Source: Rugalucina vietnamica (lineage: Eukaryota; Mollusca; Bivalvia; Lucinida; Lucinidae). From it: DNA of 64,000 nucleotides. Every line of letters begins with the position of its first letter. Within the stretch, counting starts at the first letter, position 1. The stretch spans positions 25,939,621 through 26,003,620 of the forward strand of contig OZ024870.1 in the NCBI GenBank assembly GCA_964017185.1, read 5' to 3'. Under the pieces are notes generated by a model. That model made no database searches. It was not told the DNA's origin and was given only the letters and a program-made list of their open reading frames with translations. Below, piece after piece: positions 49,001 through 56,909 of the stretch. A program made the position numbers and the translations under genes.

Positions 49001-52000
49001 TGGTCCACACAACATATGAAAGCTCTGGGCCATATGGTTTCGGAGAAGAAGATTTTTTAAAGTTTTTCCCATGACGCTCCCAAGGCGGGGCCCGTATGGA
49101 CCCCAGGGGCACGGTTGGCAGGATTTATAAAGAGGACCACTATACATTGCTACTGACAAAATATGAAAGCTCTGGGCCTTGTGGTTTCGGAGAAGAAGAT
49201 TTTTTAAAGTTTTTCCCATGACGCCCCCAGGGCGGGGCCCGTATGGACCCCAGGGGCACGGTTGGCAGCATTTATAAAGAGGACCACTATACATTGCTAC
49301 ACACAAAATATGAAAGCTTTGGGTCTTGTGGTTTAGAAGAAGATTTTTTAAAGTTTTTCCCATGACGCCCCGGGGCGGGGCCCGTATGGACCCCAGGGGC
49401 ACAGTTGGCAGGATTTATGAAGAGGACCACTATACATTGCTACTGACAAAATATGAAAGCTCTGGGCCTTGTGGTTTTGGAGAAGAAGATTTTTTTATGT
49501 TTTTCCCATTGTAAGTCTATGGGAGCTAATGACCCCAGGGGCAGGGCCATTTTTGACCCCAGGGGCACGATTGGCAGGATTTATATAGAGGACCACTAAA
49601 CATTGCTACATACAAAATATGAAAGCTCTGGGCCATGTGGTTTCGGAGAAGAAGATTTTTTTATGTTTTTCCCATTGTAAGTCTATGGGAGCTAATGACC
49701 CCCGGGGCGGGGCCATTTTTGACCCCAGGGGCATGATTGGTAGGATTTATATAGAGGACCACTAAACATAGCTACATACGAAATATGAAAGCTCTGGGCC
49801 TTGTGGTTTCAGAGAAGAAGATTTTTTTATATTTTCCCCATGACGCCCCCGAGTCGGGGCCCGTATGGACCCCAGGGGCATGATTGACAGGATTTATGAA
49901 GAGGACCACTAGACATTGCTACACACAAAATATGAAAGCTCTTGGCCTTGTGGTTTCAGAGAAGAAGATTTTTATATGTTTTTCCCATTGTAAGTCTATG
50001 GGAGCTATCCGTTGCCATGGAAACCAGAGTTCTGATCCGACCTGGCCCAAAACCTAATACAACCTTTCCCCTTCCTCAATGATGCTTTAGATAAAATTTG
50101 ATTACGATCAGCCATGTTGTCTTAGAGATATTTAAGTTTGAAAATGTGAACGGACGCACGGACGCACGGACGGACGCCGGCTCGACTACTGTACTATAAG
50201 CTCACCTTGTGAGCCTTCGGCTCAGGTGAGCTAACAAATAGCATTCAAATATACTCTCTACCAAACCAATTGACACTGCCTTTACCAAAAGAGCCGCGTC
50301 ATGAAATCTTTGCCTACACGAAAACAAAGGCACAGATCAGCTTCGCAGTAACTGCGAAGCTGTGATCAGCGCCTTAGTTTTCGCTGCACAGATAGTACAA
50401 TTCATCCTCTAATTATACCCAAAACTTCAAGATTCTAGCTTTCTTCTGTGGGTGTAAAGGCCAGTTTGTGGTGGACGTGGTCCGAAATCGCGAAGACCGG
50501 GTTTCTCACGCCGCGGCTCACAAGACCTCCGATTTTCCTCAGTATGCCCACCCAATATGATCAGATTGATCACCTTTGCATGAGGAATGACCATAGCAGT
50601 TGTTGGTAAATTATGCGTAACAAATTGTTTACCTTTGTACCAGAAAATATTATTTGAGCCGCCTCATGGGAAAACCAACAATCTGCATAGGTGAAAACAA
50701 AGACGCAGATCAGCTTCGCGGTAACCGCGAAGCTGATCAGCGCCTTTGTTTTCGCTACTCTGATAGTACAATTCCTCCTCTACTTAACTCCAAAATTTCA
50801 AGCTTCTAGCCTGCTTCTGTAGCTGTACAGGCCGGTTTGTGTAGGACCTGTTCGGAAACCACATTGTTGGTTTTCCCACGAGGTGGCTCATATTTTTGTT
50901 TTAGGTGCTTTTGCTGTTGCAGCTGAGAGTTGCAATATATCGCAAAGCTGATCATTGCCTTTGTTTTCGCTACTGGATAGTACAATTTCTCCTCTACTTA
51001 ACTCCAAACTTTCAAGCTTCTAGCCTGCTTCTGTGACTTTACAGCCTGATTTGTGCCAGACCTGTTCGGAAACCACATTGTTGGTTTTCCCACGAGGCGG
51101 CTCATTTCTCACTCTCCTGAACAGCTTTGTTTGCCAAGAACAGCGCAGACTCATTGGCTCTACAATAGTTGAGAAGCCAAAAAGATTTTATCCACATCAG
51201 GTTAATAACTTGACATGAACCAAATTCTTGTGAATGATTTCAATTAAATACCAATTAACTGGTCATGAAAAATCTACAGCAAAATGGATACATTCCAGCT
51301 ATAAGAGAATTAATGAATCCTTCAAAATATTAATCAAGAAAAAACTATTTTGCTGTTATGGATAAGATCATTCATCAATGAAGGAGAAGCGAGTTGTTCT
51401 AACCTTTCTACAGGGGAATGGCCTATGTCTGTACATGTATGTATACTACTGATCAAAAATATATTTTGTTCAAAATATAAATGATGAATGGCAACAACCT
51501 ATCATTAAATTATAATACATGTTTCTATTAAAACTGCAAGTTAACCAGATGGGCAACCAGATGTTTTCTGGGCAGACACCCATAATTCCCAGATACAGGA
51601 AGTGGAATTATTGCATATAATATGTTCCCTGATTAGCTAATCTTTCCAAGAAGTTCACTTTGTTTAGAACAATTTTTGTTTTAGGTGCTTTTGCTGTTGC
51701 AGTTGGTAGTTGTAATATATTGTATTCACTGTCTGAGGAAACAAGCTCCATGTAAGCATTCATTTGCACACACAACGATGATGTCACAGGGAATCTTAAC
51801 GATTCAGACTAAACCTAAGTTCCAAAAATTTGTGGTGCCGTTTGCGTTAGTTTTAAATATCCTATTATATGCAGCGCACATTTTTGGTTGTATAACTGTA
51901 AAAACTTTCAAAATTCATTAACTGGTCGCTGAGAACACTTCGGAAACTTTAAATTTCCGAAGTGTTCTAAATGTTGACAATTGTTTGAAAGAAATAAACT

Positions 52001-54654
52001 ATTGCTAATTAGTGATTAGAAAATGCCGCATATGATAGGATATGTGTAAAAAAAAATTCTTTAAAATGAAAATAGCAACATGCGATTTCCGAAATTATGT
52101 GCAGTACGAATGCGCGCTCTGTCGTATGACGTATACACAAATGATAGCATACACGGACTTCCCGACACCGGTATTTATGATCATTCAGGGCATACTTTAA
52201 AAACCTACAAAACCATTTTTGAAATCATTTCATTTGTTCACAAATCTCCACCTCATGACTGGATTTACTTGATAAAATCTTTTAGAATAAAATAAAAAGA
52301 CAAAACCAAAGCTTAGAAACAAAAGTCTGAATAAAACGAAGCCATCACATCACTTTCTGTATCTGATGCAGACAAAGCTCACTACTTGTCAACAATGACA
52401 AGGTTAAATGCTTCTGTTTTGTTTAATAGAATCTAAAGTAATATTCTCTTGCATGTAAAAACCAACAATCTGGGTTTTGAACCACATCCGACACGAGCCG
52501 GCCTGTACAGTAACAGAAGCAGGCTAGAAGCTTGAAATTTCGGATCTAAGAAGAAGGATTGTACTATCTATCTGTGTAGTGAAAATAAAGGTGCTGATCA
52601 GCTGTGCAGTTACTGCACAACTAATCTGCGCCTTTGTTTTCGCATAAGCTTCTGACGCGGCTGTTGCTAATATTTTCTTGCACATTTAGCTCCTTCAGTA
52701 ACAGGAATTTTCCTGATCTTTTTTAAGATAGGACTTTCTAAAAGGAAACTTTCACATTAAAATATTGATGGTTTCATGATTTATAGCCGACAATATGGCA
52801 TTCTGTAGATGTTTGTACTTAACCTTTCAAGCGATTTCTTGGTTAATATGCAATATTATGACTTTTCATTTTCAGCAGAGAGAAGATATTTCAAATCATT
52901 GCAACTTGCCGCTATTTCAGAATTTTTTATCAACAGTTTTTGTCATGGCAGAGCAGAATTTGTCTCCGATTCCAGGGTGCATGGTGTCCAACTTGTCTAA
53001 AAATAAAATGGAAGGCCCATGGAGAGTCACAATCAAAGAGGATGACCATGTAGAGGGTCTGAGTTGTCAAGATGTTCATGCATCCAACAATCATTTTACA
53101 TAGAATCATAAAAATCCATATCATATAATATTATAAGGTCAATGAGTCTATGCTCTCAAGTCTGCAAGATGTCCACTATCTTTCATCAATTTTTCATTCT
53201 TAAAGATTTCTTTTCATCCCCTCATTACCAAGTATCTACCTTGATTTTATTCCTTGCAATGCTATAGTGCTCTAGACCAGTATGAGATCTTACGCAAATA
53301 TTTGCTAAAATCTGGCTAAAATTCTATATTCAGGATACTGGTTGTGATTGCCTTACAGAGTGCATTTGAAATGATGATTGTTTTGCATGGTTTGATGCAT
53401 GGAACTGAAGGAATATCTGAGAATTATCCCCAAGATTTTACCCTGAATTAAATTGCCGACAGAAACCTGTATGTAACAACATGCCTCACCTGGGAATCAC
53501 AGGTACTGCAAAACATCCAATTAGCCTCAAAGACTTGTTGACTTTAGTTTCAACCTTATACTGCATACAATAGATACCTCAGGGACTTGAAAACTGTACA
53601 TTTTTCTGCCGGAGATTGCTGAATGTAAGCGAGCCTGACAGTAATATGGAGCTAAATGCCTATGAACGTTTACTGCCTGTAACTAACAAACATACCTGGC
53701 AAGTTCTTTGAAATAAGAGGCCAAAGACCTGTCATGGAACAATTCTAACCGACCAAATTCCTGTCAACGGACAATTGTTTGCTTAATTCCAAGAGTGAGA
53801 AACCTTGCGCCAAAATTCTGTCATGCTAAACTTATACTCCCTAGCTTACAGTGCTTCTAATGACTTGCATAAATTGTATGGAAAGTTCCTGTCAGGTGGT
53901 TACTGCCGATGTCAATCATTACTATTTTTACCTACCAACCAATTAAACTCTTAAATAAGCAAAAACAGCATTGTAGGTGGCAAACTGAATTCCGCATGCC
54001 ACTGTCAATAGTCATGAGTTACGAATAAATTACTGTGATTAAAATAGTATTGCAAAGTCATACATTTTCAAGAACTGCTTTTTCATGTTATTTGCCTACT
54101 TCTCTGTTGCTCTTTGGCTTAGGCCATCTTGATGACCACCTAATCAGGAAAGAGCTGTTCATCCTCTCTTCATTTGTTTTGTTATAAAAACTGTGCCAAC
54201 TTGTGTAGTCTATTTCTTCAAGCCTGGTATCTTAGTTGATTTTATTTTTTTGTCAATTCTTGGATTTATTCTTACTTGTAAAGTTTTGAATGATGTTAGC
54301 CAGTTAGCTACCTTGCTGGGAAAGAGCTAATCACCCTCCTCTTCATGTGTGTTGTTTATTTTTTGTGATGTGATAATTTTTTCCCACTTGGTATATGGGT
54401 TGAGATTTTAAATTCCTGGAGCTTCTACTCTTACTTTATCCTATAGGTATAGTACAGAGCCATTGTAGGTAAAACTGCGATTAAATCAGTTAACGAAAGC
54501 CGTACAATAATCTGATGCACCAATGATATGCTGTGATCTCTATTTAGTGACACCTACCTGCGAAAGTTGAGGTGACGAGTGTAGCTAGTATGAGTACACC
54601 ACAGGACCAGCAACGGGAGACTGTTCGGGTTGTCCACAGAAAATGTTCATTCAT
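36823..54654 (-). CDS. Gene B: secreted or receptor protein, SP-A-B-Ig-A-B-EGF-EGF-EGF, 3' end not found
   Basis: Nine exons join with consistent phases: 54654-54558, 48082-47823, 44221-44050, 41221-41051, 40066-39959, 39518-39275, 38477-38275, 37797-37675, 37020-36823 (1576 coding bases, 525 residues so far). Residues 1-32 are a signal peptide. Module A (about 33-119 and 270-350) has C-A, CxGxWxGHVK, LCxPGWxVC, GC(Y/F)AYNAA and G(R/K)CR. Module B (about 120-176 and 351-412) has AG(I/V)GxxC, SC(I/L)SxGRID and GV(M/L)CC. Between the pairs lies one I-set Ig domain (177-269), and after the second pair three EGF domains (about 429-525). The EGF style resembles WIF1 or Tie receptors, but A-B is not in those families as I know them. 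It should act outside the cell; whether it is secreted or membrane-anchored is unknown because no 3' exons were found. Confidence 0.85.
37033..37269 (-). mobile_element. M1 MITE abutting a gene B splice acceptor
   Basis: Full ends (TGAGCCTGTGCATGAGAAAA; ACTGGCTCAA) and full palindrome. Its left end is 12 bases from exon 9, so the acceptor's branch-point region must lie in MITE sequence. Confidence 0.92.
37270..37674 (-). other. Gene B intron 8, remaining unique part
   Basis: AT-rich, with no repeat or further exon recognised. Confidence 0.5.
37675..37797 (-). CDS. Gene B exon 8: EGF1
   Basis: Phases 1-1, acceptor ATTTTACAG, donor AATG|GTAGGT. A basic linker GRKKKKPERP leads into one EGF module (HCSLGCENGGVC, CMCPVGYKGAMC). 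Confidence 0.9.
38275..38477 (-). CDS. Gene B exon 7: module B, second copy
   Basis: Entry phase 2, exit phase 1. It encodes GRMAGVGSNCGKV, SSCLSQGRIDVYK and EGITTGVLCCKRRKKSSSG. It lacks the adjacent CC pair (ASCCVD) present in the first copy and ends in a basic/Ser tail that passes into the basic linker of exon 8. An M2 MITE begins 25 bases upstream of the acceptor. Confidence 0.85.
38502..38725 (+). mobile_element. M2 MITE copy 2, next to exon 7 acceptor
   Basis: It runs from CCATATATGACGAATGG to GGACGCCAGGCTTATAAAAG, with palindrome GACGCCGCGTTCTGCGGCGT at 38646-38665. With copy 3 it forms an inverted pair in the same intron. Confidence 0.85.
38882..39117 (-). mobile_element. M2 MITE copy 3, inverted to copy 2
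   Basis: It runs from AAGACTGGCGTGC to AAGTATGGGTTAA. Its centre is expanded (ACGCCGCGTTCTCGCCGCAG), giving a larger hairpin than the other copies. Confidence 0.85.
39275..39518 (-). CDS. Gene B exon 6: module A, second copy
   Basis: Entry phase 1, exit phase 2. Signature: SSGCADGTTEGL, HACEGRWKGHVKQG, TLCRPGWRVCSN, LKGCYAYNAANN, GKCR. It aligns by eye along its length with exon 2 of the gene; the intron after it is phase 2, whereas the intron after the first copy is phase 0. Confidence 0.88.
39519..39958 (-). other. Gene B intron 5, unique AT-rich
   Basis: A short repeated phrase (CATAATCTGAGCATT, 39608 and 39635) is the only structure seen. Confidence 0.5.
39959..40066 (-). CDS. Gene B exon 5: C-terminal half of Ig domain
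   Basis: Phases 1-1. It encodes GDLLVTLARKSDSGQYICEV and INEEGVDIASSNVLVK: the D-x-G-x-Y-x-C strand-F motif and the G strand of an I-set Ig fold. Confidence 0.9.
40067..41050 (-). other. Gene B intron 4, with a P fragment at its start
   Basis: This intron splits the Ig domain. It is AT-rich. Its first 60 bases (minus strand) include a P-element end fragment at 40990-41031. Confidence 0.6.
40990..41031. mobile_element. P MITE end fragment next to exon 4 donor
   Basis: CATGGGCAAGTTTTCATAAT matches the P terminus; the rest of the element is absent. It lies 20 bases into the intron after exon 4. Confidence 0.65.
41051..41221 (-). CDS. Gene B exon 4: N-terminal half of Ig domain
   Basis: Phases 1-1. 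It encodes RRPEIIAPPPSTMEVHVGR, then FVLSCQARGVPTPRVQWYKD and SRISVLLSG. The first Ig Cys and the core Trp are in place; the second Cys is in exon 5. Confidence 0.92.
41389..43836 (+). repeat. Tandem-core element F1 in gene B intron 3, ~5 units of ~455 bp
   Basis: It starts with AGAGGACCAATGGTCCTG (a GGACC/GGTCC hairpin) and CGCTCACCTGAG, and ends with a (GGAC)n tract at 43727-43775 and the hairpin GCTCACCTTGTGAGC ... GGCTCAGGTGAGC. Within each unit related blocks recur about 148 bp apart (GCTTCATGCC near 42603, GCTTCACATA near 42751), so the unit is a three-part higher-order repeat. Confidence 0.92.
43840..43998 (+). mobile_element. M1 MITE, internally deleted
   Basis: Left end TGAGCTGCATCATGAGAAAA. 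The palindrome is reduced to TTGCACAGCTGATCAGC and the right end is eroded. It begins directly at the F1 end, 52 bases before exon 3's donor side. Confidence 0.7.
44050..44221 (-). CDS. Gene B exon 3: module B, first copy
   Basis: Entry phase 0, exit phase 1. It encodes DDLAGIGRGCPHQHHGQTSC, ISGGRIDASCCVDSHQ and GIDGVMCCRQS. It has seven or eight Cys in 58 residues with the same order as the second copy apart from the extra CC. Confidence 0.9.
44390..44715 (+). repeat. 49-bp tandem repeat in gene B intron 2, ~7 units
   Basis: Units contain TCTTTTCCAGCTATTCAAAC and CTCTAGCTATATTTCCCTGC. On the plus strand each unit carries a TTTTCCAG acceptor-like string; the gene runs on the other strand. 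Confidence 0.92.
44714..44945 (-). mobile_element. M2 MITE copy 4
   Basis: It runs from TTTAACTCATTTAAGCCTGG to GTCATATATGGGTTAA. The palindrome GACGCCGTAGAATGCGGCAT has two mismatches. Confidence 0.85.
44946..45662 (-). other. Gene B intron 2, unique part
   Basis: No repeat or exon recognised. Confidence 0.5.
45663..45939. mobile_element. P MITE copy 6
   Basis: Ends TCATAACAAAAGCATGCC and GACATGTTATCCTGATG. The palindrome at 45773-45824 uses ATGTTAGAACCGCCTCGCCG. Confidence 0.88.
46273..46508 (-). mobile_element. M1 MITE, near-intact
   Basis: Left end TTGAGCCTTCGCATGAGAAA, right end AAGTGGCAGCTCAA, palindrome with a few changes (GATCACCTTCGAGGTTACTG). Confidence 0.88.
46509..47530 (-). 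other. Gene B intron 2, unique AT-rich part
   Basis: About 1 kb without recognisable repeat, open frame or exon. Confidence 0.5.
47531..47711 (+). mobile_element. M2 MITE copy 5, shortened
   Basis: Left end TTAACCCATATTTGACGAAT, right end GGCTTAAATGAGTTAA. About 45 bases between the left end and the palindrome are missing. A ~37-bp direct repeat (GAGTTAAGTGCCATATTAGA...) follows at 47705-47777. Confidence 0.85.
47823..48082 (-). CDS. Gene B exon 2: module A, first copy
   Basis: Acceptor CAATTTCAG, donor AAAGG|GTTAGT; entry phase 1, exit phase 0. It encodes GTGCASRSQDGGYKDHRIAA, CRGTWRGHVKLADSLCAPGW, DVCNWDTHAHILRK and IDGCFAYNAAQDGGRCRECR. Entry phase matches the signal-peptide exon 6.5 kb upstream, so the mature protein should begin almost directly with this module. 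Confidence 0.9.
48113..48312. mobile_element. Short foldback element near exon 2 acceptor
   Basis: Arms 48113-48200 and 48218-48312 are inverted copies (GACAACCAACGTGACTGAGA vs GACAACCAACTCGACTGAGA on the other strand, then GGAACAACTTT). It ends about 30 bases upstream of exon 2. Confidence 0.75.
48541..50234 (+). repeat. Tandem-core element F1 with a different core, ~9 monomers
   Basis: It has the F1 termini (CGCTCACCTGAG; the GAGCCTTCGGCTCAGGTGAG hairpin) and a (GGACGCAC)n tract at 50150-50178. The core is ~150-165-bp monomers with GGCCCGTATGGACCCCAGGG and GGTTTCGGAGAAGAAGATTT, not the ~455-bp units of the other copies. The 214-codon frame across it is repeat read-through. Confidence 0.9.
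50290..50520 (+). mobile_element. M1 MITE, diverged
   Basis: Ends GAGCCGCGTCATG and CTCACGCCGCGGCTCA. It lacks the AAAACCAACAAT block at the left. The right part shares CCGGGTTTCTC with the copy at 9.2 kb, suggesting a subfamily. Confidence 0.82.
50654..50890 (+). mobile_element. M1 MITE, near-intact
   Basis: Ends TTGAGCCGCCTCATGGGAAA and CCCACGAGGTGGCTCA. The palindrome is perfect (GATCAGCTTCGCGGTAACCG). Confidence 0.92.
50941..51104 (+). mobile_element. M1 MITE, 5'-truncated
   Basis: It begins within the palindrome (CGCAAAGCTGATCATTGCC) and keeps the full right end (CACGAGGCGGCTCA). Confidence 0.85.
51105..52448 (-). other. Gene B intron 1, no exon seen
   Basis: It contains a strong hairpin at 51932-51968 and the second copy of a ~47-bp direct repeat (50894-50940 and 51674-51721). 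The CpG-richer stretch at 52080-52185 has no recognisable product. Confidence 0.45.
51932..51968. repeat. Perfect 15-bp inverted repeat with 7-base loop
   Basis: AGAACACTTCGGAAA, loop CTTTAAA, then TTTCCGAAGTGTTCT. It is not part of any repeat family recognised here. Confidence 0.9.
52449..52664 (-). mobile_element. M1 MITE, worn termini
   Basis: ACCAACAATCTGGG and TGACGCGGCTG remain at the ends, with an intact palindrome type (GCTGTGCAGTTACTGCAC). Confidence 0.82.
52665..54557 (-). other. Gene B intron 1, no repeat family or exon recognised
   Basis: About 1.9 kb of ordinary AT-rich sequence. Weak overlapping open frames at 52795-53103 are not supported by splice logic. Confidence 0.45.
54558..54654 (-). 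CDS. Gene B exon 1: start and signal peptide
   Basis: ATG at 54654 follows an in-frame TGA 15 bases upstream. It opens 32 codons: MNEHFLWTTRTVSRCWSCGV then LILATLVTSTFA, a classic signal peptide with basic residues, a hydrophobic core (VLILATLV) and an Ala-ending cleavage region. The donor GCAG|GTAGGT in phase 1 matches exon 2. A T-rich TCTGTTTTCAG at about 54678 may be the acceptor of a 5' UTR intron. The plus-strand frame over the same bases is a shadow. Confidence 0.85.
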
Positions 54655-55181
54655 TATCAACCCTCCTCAACCTGAAAACAGACAAAACAAGTTAAAATTG
54701 CTCTGGGACAGAGCAAAGAGAAAGCGCTGGCAAACCAAAATGTATGATCAGAGATGGTTATGATGATATTCAATACATATTTTGAATCGCGTCTATAACC
54801 AACATTTATAGGCTACACTTTGATGGCAAAAGAATGGACACCTTCTGCAAACAAGTGATTTTTCCCTAATTATGCATAATTAAATTCATTACTTTGGCGG
54901 ATGAAGCAAATACACACTACAAGGATTAAAAAATAATAAAAAATAAAATAAAATTTTGATAACTTTCTGGTTTATAAATGCACTAAAATAAACATTTACA
55001 TGTCTAAACTACTTACATAAAATAAATTAAGTAATTTTACGTTGGCCACACATGTATTTGTAAATAGATTCTAAAGTTGCAATGCAAGTTATACTCATTT
55101 GATTTGTTGTTCAACGACCCACTCACAGATTAAGGTCACTAAGAGACGGAATCTCGATTTAAAATATCTGAAGGGTGACTG

Positions 55182-55245
55182 GATAATCCCGGGATCGAAC
55201 CATCGACCCCTGTTTTACAAGGCTAGTGGCTTATAAATTATAACG
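55182..55245 (-). mobile_element. tRNA-Thr-like SINE remnant 1
   Basis: Read on the minus strand, AGCCACTAGCCTTGTAAAAC and AGGGGTCGATGGTTCGATCC resemble a tRNA-Thr(UGU) anticodon arm plus a B box (GGTTCGATCCC). The acceptor stem is absent, so it is not a tRNA gene. Confidence 0.5.
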
Positions 55246-55324
55246 AGTTCAACATGTACCTACTACTGTTAAACGTTTAGTAACACATTTGTCTGTGAAA
55301 GTCTCGGACCGAAGGACTAGAGAA

Positions 55325-55385
55325 GTCCGGGACTGAGCCTATGACCCATGTTTTATAAGGCGAGTGGCTTAAAACTTAAAAATGA
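55325..55385 (-). mobile_element. tRNA-like SINE remnant 2
   Basis: Minus strand GCCACTCGCCTTATAAAACA then GGGTCATAGGCTCAGTCCCG parallels remnant 1 with a mutated anticodon loop and B box. Confidence 0.4.
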
Positions 55386-55390
55386 GTTCA

Positions 55391-56562
55391 GCACCAAAAC
55401 CATTATTGCGTTTTGTTACCCATTTTTCTCATGTGGTATCGCCTCTGGTAGCCGGTCAAAATTGATCGACGTAATTCCGCATTTTCTTTGGTGACCGGCC
55501 ACTCAATTACCCGAACTGAACAAAATATGAAAACGTACATAAGGCTCAAACAGCACAAAAATCCGACTCGAAAACACAAAACAATTAGAACCACAACAGA
55601 AGTATCGCATTGGAACGATCAGTAATATAAAATTTACCCATAACGTGTTTGGTCACTTAAAAACCCGCCACGTTTTTCTTTGATATGGGTACCCACATTA
55701 ACGCATTTTGTATAATTATCAGTCTGTACAAGGGAAAGTATCCGTAGATTTACTGATGTTGAGCTGTGGTAGATTTATCTGATCTTTGATCCCCAATTAA
55801 GTCCAACAAAAGGAATCTATGTTTTAGCGACTGAGTTAACACTGAAAAAACAAAACGGGATTCCAATTTCCCAGTGTTCGCGAAACATCCAGAATGTGCT
55901 TGATTCACGTGAACGATATCTACATGTACAGATATACAAATAGCCCCCGAAATTCCACAAACTATTAGACATAATCTAGGTTTTACTCTAACACGGTCAT
56001 CTAATTTTAGATTATAGTAGGAATCTAGGTCAGATAATTCATAATAGATAAGTACGCGAAGAGTTCTAAAGCAACGTTGAAAAATCGAAAGGACTGTCTG
56101 CGAGGGATTTTGTAACACACGCAGCGCAAAAACATGAAAAAAAGTAAAAATGATGCGGTAACATAATTTATTAAAATAACATTATATTTATCGTATTAAT
56201 AAAAAAAAAAATGATAAAATTTTGCAACATATCTTTTTGTATCGTAGTTTTATAGAAGTTTTTTATTGATAGCTTTCGAAGCCGACCACCCTTTCGATAT
56301 AGTCATAATGAAAAAATAGTTCCTCAGTTTTTATAATCAAATTTAATTAAAGTCAGTCATTTTAAGACAAAACATATGTTAAGATGCAGTTTAAGATATA
56401 GTTTATGTTTTGACAAAATGATTTCGCATGTATTGAACCAGAAATGGAAGTAGCTGCTCAAATCAAAGCCGCTTATAGCAATAAAGAATCAATTAATTGT
56501 GCCCCATAACCCTTGCTCAAACCAACCACAAATAGCACTGGCTTGGGAGCCAGCGCAATAAA
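55391..56562. other. Upstream of gene B; no coding exon accepted
   Basis: This stretch is 0.7-1.9 kb before the gene B start and may hold its promoter or 5' UTR. Minus frames at 55594-55403 and 56118-55750 are open but have no family resemblance. Confidence 0.4.
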
Positions 56563-56798
56563 ATGAGCCACAACATGAGAAAACCAACAATTTGCATAGG
56601 CGAAAACAAAGCCGCTGATCAGCTGTGCAGTTACTGCTCAACTGATCAGCATCTTTGTTTTCGCTGCAAGGATAATACAATCCTTCTTCTTCTTAAATCC
56701 GAAATTTCAAGCTTCTCGCCTGCTTCTGTGACAGTACAGCTCGATTTGTGTCAGACCTGGTCAGAACCCAAATTGCTGGTATTGTCACGCACAGGCTC
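56563..56798 (+). mobile_element. M1 MITE, near-intact
   Basis: Ends TGAGCCACAACATGAGAAAA and CACGCACAGGCTCA. The palindrome is of the GCTGTGCAGTTACTGC type with one mismatch. Confidence 0.88.
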
Positions 56799-56909
56799 AA
56801 ATAGCTATGGTAATGTCCGAAATGTTTTATCTGCCACTGACACTGTTTCTGAGCAAGTTTTTCCCGGCAGTTTACCAGTACAAAGTGTAAAGTCACCATT
56901 TAAGTGACA

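Noticed and set aside
48758-49402. A 214-codon minus-strand frame with repeated PCPWGPYGPR-like blocks
   Set aside because: It coincides exactly with the tandem monomers of the F1 element and has no splice or start support.
52795-53124. Overlapping frames on both strands
   Set aside because: Open on three frames at once, a sign of low stop density by chance; no splice-supported exon.
55182-55245. tRNA-Thr gene
   Set aside because: Acceptor and D stems do not form; only the anticodon and T-arm part is tRNA-like, so a SINE relic is more likely.
55403-55594. 63-codon minus frame with a hydrophobic N-terminus upstream of gene B
   Set aside because: The hydrophobic part is explained by T-rich DNA; no donor in phase and no link to gene B, which has its own signal peptide exon.
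55750-56118. 122-codon minus frame upstream of gene B
   Set aside because: Ordinary codon texture and no family resemblance; at most it overlaps 5' UTR.
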